From contig JACKDP010000001.1 of the NCBI GenBank assembly GCA_020633435.1, positions 1,488,001 through 1,552,000 of the forward strand: 64,000 bases of DNA. Direction: 5' to 3'. A program made the position numbers and the translations under genes. Each line of letters starts with the position of its first letter. Within the stretch, counting starts at the first letter, position 1. A model generated the notes under the pieces. That model was not told the DNA's origin. It saw only the letters and a program-made list of their open reading frames with translations, and did not search any database. This document shows, piece by piece, positions 60,685 through 64,000 of this stretch. The DNA is from Myxococcales bacterium (lineage in GTDB: Bacteria; Myxococcota_A; Bradymonadia; UBA7976; UBA1532).

Positions 60685-61034
60685 ATGTTGCTCATCGCGC
60701 CCTTGACCTTCTCGTTGGTCGCGCACTTGGTCATCGCGGGCATCATCTTGCCCATCGCGGCGCCGAGGCGGTCCTTGTACTTCTCCATCATGGCCTTCTT
60801 CTCCTCCTCGCTCTTGCCCTTGTCGGACTCCTTGAGCTTCTTGAGGGTCTCGCCATTCTTGTCCATGAAGCCCTTGAGGGCGTCACCCATCTTGTCGCAG
60901 TCCTCCTTGTTGGAGTCCGCGATGGTGGCCATCTCCTCCATGAGGCCGACGGCCTGCTCGGCGGGATCCTTGGAGCAGCCGGTCGTCGCGAACGCCAGGC
61001 CAACGAAAGAGAGGGCGATCAGAATGCGGTTCAT
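60681..61034 (-). CDS. Small helical lipoprotein
   Basis: A 117-residue lipoprotein. Signal and lipobox (SFVGLAFATTGCSKDP), then a charged, Lys- and Met-rich helical domain with two Cys (EDCDKM and MTKCAT), probably a helical hairpin with one disulphide. ATG 61034 has GAGGAA seven bases ahead, so the GTG six bases upstream is rejected. Its stop lies in the hairpin region. Function unknown. Confidence 0.75.
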   Translation of the reverse strand: MNRILIALSFVGLAFATTGCSKDPAEQAVGLMEEMATIADSNKEDCDKMGDALKGFMDKNGETLKKLKESDKGKSEEEKKAMMEKYKDRLGAAMGKMMPAMTKCATNEKVKGAMSNM

Positions 61035-61201
61035 GTGCACGTTCCTCAGCAGGGAGGCCTCATTCGCGCCGTGGCCGACCCGCGGCGCGCCATTACCTCC
61101 TGTCGGCCGCGGACACTAGCACGGGTGACTACCAGAACCCAGGCCAATTTCGTGGGGGGGCAAGAAGAGTTGAAACGCAGGCCAGGCCAGGGGAAATTCC
61201 C

Positions 61202-61221
61202 GAGCCCCGGCCCGGGGGCTC
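61202..61221 (-). terminator. Hairpin after the DUF4159 gene
   Basis: GAGCCCC and GGGGCTC (7-base perfect stem, six-base loop) overlap the stop codon of the DUF4159 gene at 61220. A weak TTT follows on the minus strand. Probable terminator for the 64-61 kb transcript. Confidence 0.5.
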
Positions 61222-63601
61222 AAGTCTCGCGGACGAGCCAGGCAGCGAGGTTCGTGACGATCCGGCGGGCCGAGTCGGGGCGATAGCCAGCCCCGCCCGG
61301 GATGCCCACGCCAGCCAGGGCGGCGGAGAGATCGAGGTCCGAGAAGAACACTGCGGCGCGCCCGTGAACCTGCTGGGTCCAGAGGCTCTGGCCGCGGACG
61401 GGCATGGCTCGGCCCACCGTCTGGAGCAGGCGGCGGCCCGGCAGGGTGTAGCGGATGTCGCGGGAGAGGTCGGTGCCGCCCTCGAAGTCGCCGGTCGCGA
61501 CGGGGTCCTGGCGCTCCAGGGCCTCGAGGGGGCCGAAGACCTGGGTCAGCTCGGCGCGCGCCACCTGAGCGAAGCCCGCCGACCCGCCCCAGGCGTCCAC
61601 CAGCAGGGTGCCGCCGCCCTCGACGAAGCCCACGAGGGCCGCGCGCTCGGCGGCGTCGAGGGTGAAGCGGCCGCGGCCGGTGATGTGCAGCAGATCCACC
61701 CCCTCCAGGCCCCCCGGGGTGAGGGCGACGACGCCCAGGTCCTGGATGCGGGCGCCGGTGCGGTGGGTGAAGAACTCCGAGAGGCCGGCCCAGGCCCGCG
61801 CGCCGAGCTCGGCGTCGGCGGAGCCGTCGACGACCGCGCGGGCCACCAGCAGCTTGCGCTCCCGCGCCGGCTGGGCCGGGCCCTCGGGCAGGGCCGTGCT
61901 GAACTTGCCGGCGAGGGGCTTCTGGTCGGTGACGTAGAAGAGGAGGGACTGGGCGAAGTCGAACGCCTCGTCCACGGTCTCGCCCACCTGCCACCGCGCC
62001 GACAGGTACTCATCCGACAGCAGGAAGACCAGGCGGCTGCCATCGGAGACGCCCCGGATCTGGGGGAGCGTCTGCCACGCGTGGCGCGAGGCGGTGAAGA
62101 CGGGGTGGGTCGCGGGCAGCGGGGCCAGGGTGCGGCCGGGGTACTCGGCCGCGGGGAAGAGGCGGCCGACGAGGGCCTCCATGCTGCTCTTGAAGGCGGG
62201 GGCCTGGTCGGTGGGCTCGGCCAGGATGGTGCCGCCGCGCTGGATGTAGTCGCGCAGGCGGTCGACCTGGGCGTCGGTGAAGGCGGCGGCCTCGGTGCCC
62301 GAGATGAAGAGGATGGGGGCCTCCAGCTCCTCGACGGGGGCGTCGATGTGCACGGCGTGCCAGTTCACGGGCCGCTCGAAGGCGCCCCAGAGGTGGCGCG
62401 AAACCTGAGCGAGATCGCGGGGGTTGAGGTTCCAGTCGTGGCCGGGGCCGTACTCCAGCTTGTTCAGGGCGACGGGGGCGCCGCCGTACACGAGGAACAG
62501 GGTGCTGAAGGCGGTGCCGAGGACGGGGGTGTAGCTGTTGGGGAACGAGCCGTCGGCGGCCTGCTGGCCGAGCACGACGCGGGCCCCCTCACGAAACCAG
62601 TCCAGCCGGCCCATGTACTTGCGGCCCGACGCCACGCCCGTGCGCTCGATGCCGTACAGGAAGTAGCCGTTGTCCATGCCCCCTTCCTGCTTGCCGAGCC
62701 ACTCCATGCCGCGCTCGACGGCGGCGAGCACCTGGGCCGAGGCCCCCTCCTTGAAGGCGCGGGGGTTGGCGCGGCTGTAGACGGTGCGGGCGTGCAGCAT
62801 GTCGAAGACGAGGAAGGTGCTGGCGAGGCCCGCGGTGGCCATGTTGGCGGTGGAGTAGCCCTGCTGGTAGCCCCAGCCGCCGTCCTCGCTCTGGACCTTG
62901 AGGAAGTGGTCCGACATCTTCTGCCAGAAGGCGTCGCCCGGGTCGAAGCCGGCGCGCTCGGCGGCCCAGAGGCCCAGGACGCCGTACTGGGTGCAGGAGT
63001 TGTCCCAGTCCTGGGACGACATGCCATAGCGCCAGGCCTGGCGGTCGCCCAGGGCCTGCATCAGCCACTCGGCGTCGGCCCAGAGGGCCTTCTTGTAGCC
63101 GGCGTGGTCGGGGACCTTGCGCAGGGCGTACTCCCAGACGTTGGCCCGGATGCCATGCACGTAGGTGTTGTCGACCTCCAGGGTGGCCAGGAAGTCGAGG
63201 GCGCGCTGGAGCTGCGGGTCGCTCAGGGGGCTGGCGCCGGCGGCGAGCATGGCCAGCGCCGCCAGGGCCGTCGAGCCCCCGCGGGCGTAGTGGCTCTCGC
63301 CGATGCTGCCGTCCTCGGCCTGCTGGCGCTTGAGGTACAAGACGCCGTCGTCGATGGCGCGGGCGATCTTGCGGGCGGTGAGGACGCCGTCGAAGGGCTT
63401 GCGCTCCACGACGGCCGGCTCGTCGCCGAACTCGTTGCCGAGCGCGAAGCCGTTGAACCCGCGCTGGTTGAACGGCAGGCGGTTCTGCTGGACGGCCTGG
63501 ACGTTGTTGAGGAGGTTCTCCGGCACCACGCGCCGCTGGCGCCCGAGGGCGGGCCCGGCGGCGAGGGTGGCGGCGAGGGTCAGTGCGAGGGTGCGGTTCA
63601 T
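61220..63601 (-). CDS. Terpene-cyclase-like alpha-barrel repeat protein with DUF4159-like domain
   Basis: A 793-residue exported protein. Signal peptide (TLALTLAATLAAGPALG), then residues 70-400 with prenyltransferase/squalene-cyclase-type helical repeats (YLKRQQAEDGSIGES, GGWGYQQGYSTANMATAGLA, QQAADGSFPNSYTPV). A DUF4159-like Rossmann region follows (PILFISGTEAAAFTDAQVDR, GGTILAEPTDQAP), with a second such region near 630-750 (LLHITGRGRFTLDAAERAAL). The cyclase motif DxDD is not evident, so a structural role is more likely than cyclisation. ATG 63601 follows GGAGG. Confidence 0.8.
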   Translation of the reverse strand: MNRTLALTLAATLAAGPALGRQRRVVPENLLNNVQAVQQNRLPFNQRGFNGFALGNEFGDEPAVVERKPFDGVLTARKIARAIDDGVLYLKRQQAEDGSIGESHYARGGSTALAALAMLAAGASPLSDPQLQRALDFLATLEVDNTYVHGIRANVWEYALRKVPDHAGYKKALWADAEWLMQALGDRQAWRYGMSSQDWDNSCTQYGVLGLWAAERAGFDPGDAFWQKMSDHFLKVQSEDGGWGYQQGYSTANMATAGLASTFLVFDMLHARTVYSRANPRAFKEGASAQVLAAVERGMEWLGKQEGGMDNGYFLYGIERTGVASGRKYMGRLDWFREGARVVLGQQAADGSFPNSYTPVLGTAFSTLFLVYGGAPVALNKLEYGPGHDWNLNPRDLAQVSRHLWGAFERPVNWHAVHIDAPVEELEAPILFISGTEAAAFTDAQVDRLRDYIQRGGTILAEPTDQAPAFKSSMEALVGRLFPAAEYPGRTLAPLPATHPVFTASRHAWQTLPQIRGVSDGSRLVFLLSDEYLSARWQVGETVDEAFDFAQSLLFYVTDQKPLAGKFSTALPEGPAQPARERKLLVARAVVDGSADAELGARAWAGLSEFFTHRTGARIQDLGVVALTPGGLEGVDLLHITGRGRFTLDAAERAALVGFVEGGGTLLVDAWGGSAGFAQVARAELTQVFGPLEALERQDPVATGDFEGGTDLSRDIRYTLPGRRLLQTVGRAMPVRGQSLWTQQVHGRAAVFFSDLDLSAALAGVGIPGGAGYRPDSARRIVTNLAAWLVRET

Positions 63602-63618
63602 CGCCAGGTCCTCCGGGC

Positions 63619-64000
63619 TCAGTAGGTCTCGAGGCGCTCGCCCTCGAAGTCCATCACGGTGTCGCCACCGAGGGACTGGGCGCGAGCGAAGCTCTTGTTC
63701 TTCTTGATCAATTCGAAGTACTCGGGGCTGTACTTCTTGACGCGGCGGACCTTGTCGGCGCGCGACGCCGCGTCCACCCACTTGCCGTCGCGCTGGTAGT
63801 AGGCGCGGCCGTCGACGGTGCGGACCTTCTCGGCCTTGCGCACCGTGCCCTGCCGGTCCTTGTAGAAGTTGTTGTCGACGGAGCTGACCTTGCGGTGGCG
63901 CAGGCCGCTCTCGTTGCCGGCCTGCTGGACGGCCCAGCGGCCCGACACCTGGGCGTTGGCCGTCTCCATCAGCTCGCCGGCGGCGGCGGCGGCCTCCTCG
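63619..64000 (-). CDS. C-terminal end of a VWA/VIT-type protein, 5' end outside window
   Basis: The frame is open to the window edge and ends at 63619 (127 residues visible). The motifs VRTVDGRAYYQRDGKWVDAA and VKKYSPEYFELIKKNKSFAR match the conserved C-terminal module of VIT/VWA-domain exported proteins (processed surface proteins of the chloride-channel-like type). The bulk of the protein, including the VWA domain, lies outside the window. It is the probable first gene of the transcript containing the DUF4159 protein, 17 bases downstream. Confidence 0.65.
   Translation of the reverse strand, partial: EEAAAAAGELMETANAQVSGRWAVQQAGNESGLRHRKVSSVDNNFYKDRQGTVRKAEKVRTVDGRAYYQRDGKWVDAASRADKVRRVKKYSPEYFELIKKNKSFARAQSLGGDTVMDFEGERLETY

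Overview
The window is very GC-rich, gene-dense DNA from a Gram-negative bacterium. It has outer-membrane barrels, a complete type II secretion operon, and many lipoproteins whose lipobox Cys is followed by a Gly/Ala-rich linker (GGAGGAGG). It also carries a eukaryotic-type Ser/Thr kinase, an NtrC-type regulator and Rhs toxins. This mix is most typical of Myxococcota and related former deltaproteobacteria. No rRNA, tRNA or other phylogenetic marker is present, so the placement is an inference. Many genes are coupled by 1-4 base stop/start overlaps (ATGA, GTGA, TGATG).

Layout. 1-3.5 kb: the end of a secreted-type protein, then a truncated haemoglobin, a small protein and a GMC flavo-oxidoreductase in one overlapping run. 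3.5-7.1 kb: a MocR regulator divergent from a fused flavin-barrel/GNAT enzyme, with a palindromic operator between them, then an SGNH esterase lipoprotein with a degenerate repeat linker. 7.1-21.7 kb (minus): the uninterrupted type II secretion operon gspC-D-E-F-G-H-I-J-K-L-M-N, whose GspL looks like a PilM-PilN fusion. 22-30 kb: an NtrC-family regulator, a large AAA/TPR protein, a voltage-gated cation channel, GluQRS and a Ser/Thr kinase. 30-33 kb: a Cys-repeat lipoprotein and a YdeP/FdhF-type molybdopterin oxidoreductase.

33-46 kb (minus) holds the most striking locus: two tandem giant polymorphic toxins. Each is a single chain of a phage gpV/VgrG-type OB spike, a beta-helical needle, hydrophobic segments, an Rhs shell and a C-terminal toxin. 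Their first 653 residues are identical and the proteins then diverge abruptly. Each toxin stop overlaps the start of a small putative immunity gene. Between the toxins lie further immunity-like genes, including a decayed copy whose two deletions (196 and 11 bp) can be reconstructed.

46-54 kb (minus) looks like an extracytoplasmic electron-transfer module: a cytochrome c lipoprotein, a Rieske-cytochrome c fusion, an outer-membrane barrel with an N-terminal haem site, a YceI protein, a porin, a lipin-like HAD lipoprotein, a CcmH-like protein with an altered Cys motif and a CcmI-like lipoprotein. 54-58 kb: a VWA lipoprotein, histidine kinase and response regulator, all translationally coupled. 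58-64 kb: lipoproteins, two alpha/beta hydrolases, a DUF4159 protein and the end of a VWA/VIT-type protein.

Three genes (near 53.48, 57.64 and 60.44 kb) each need a one-base correction in a short G/C run to read through. They are either recent pseudogenes or local sequence errors.
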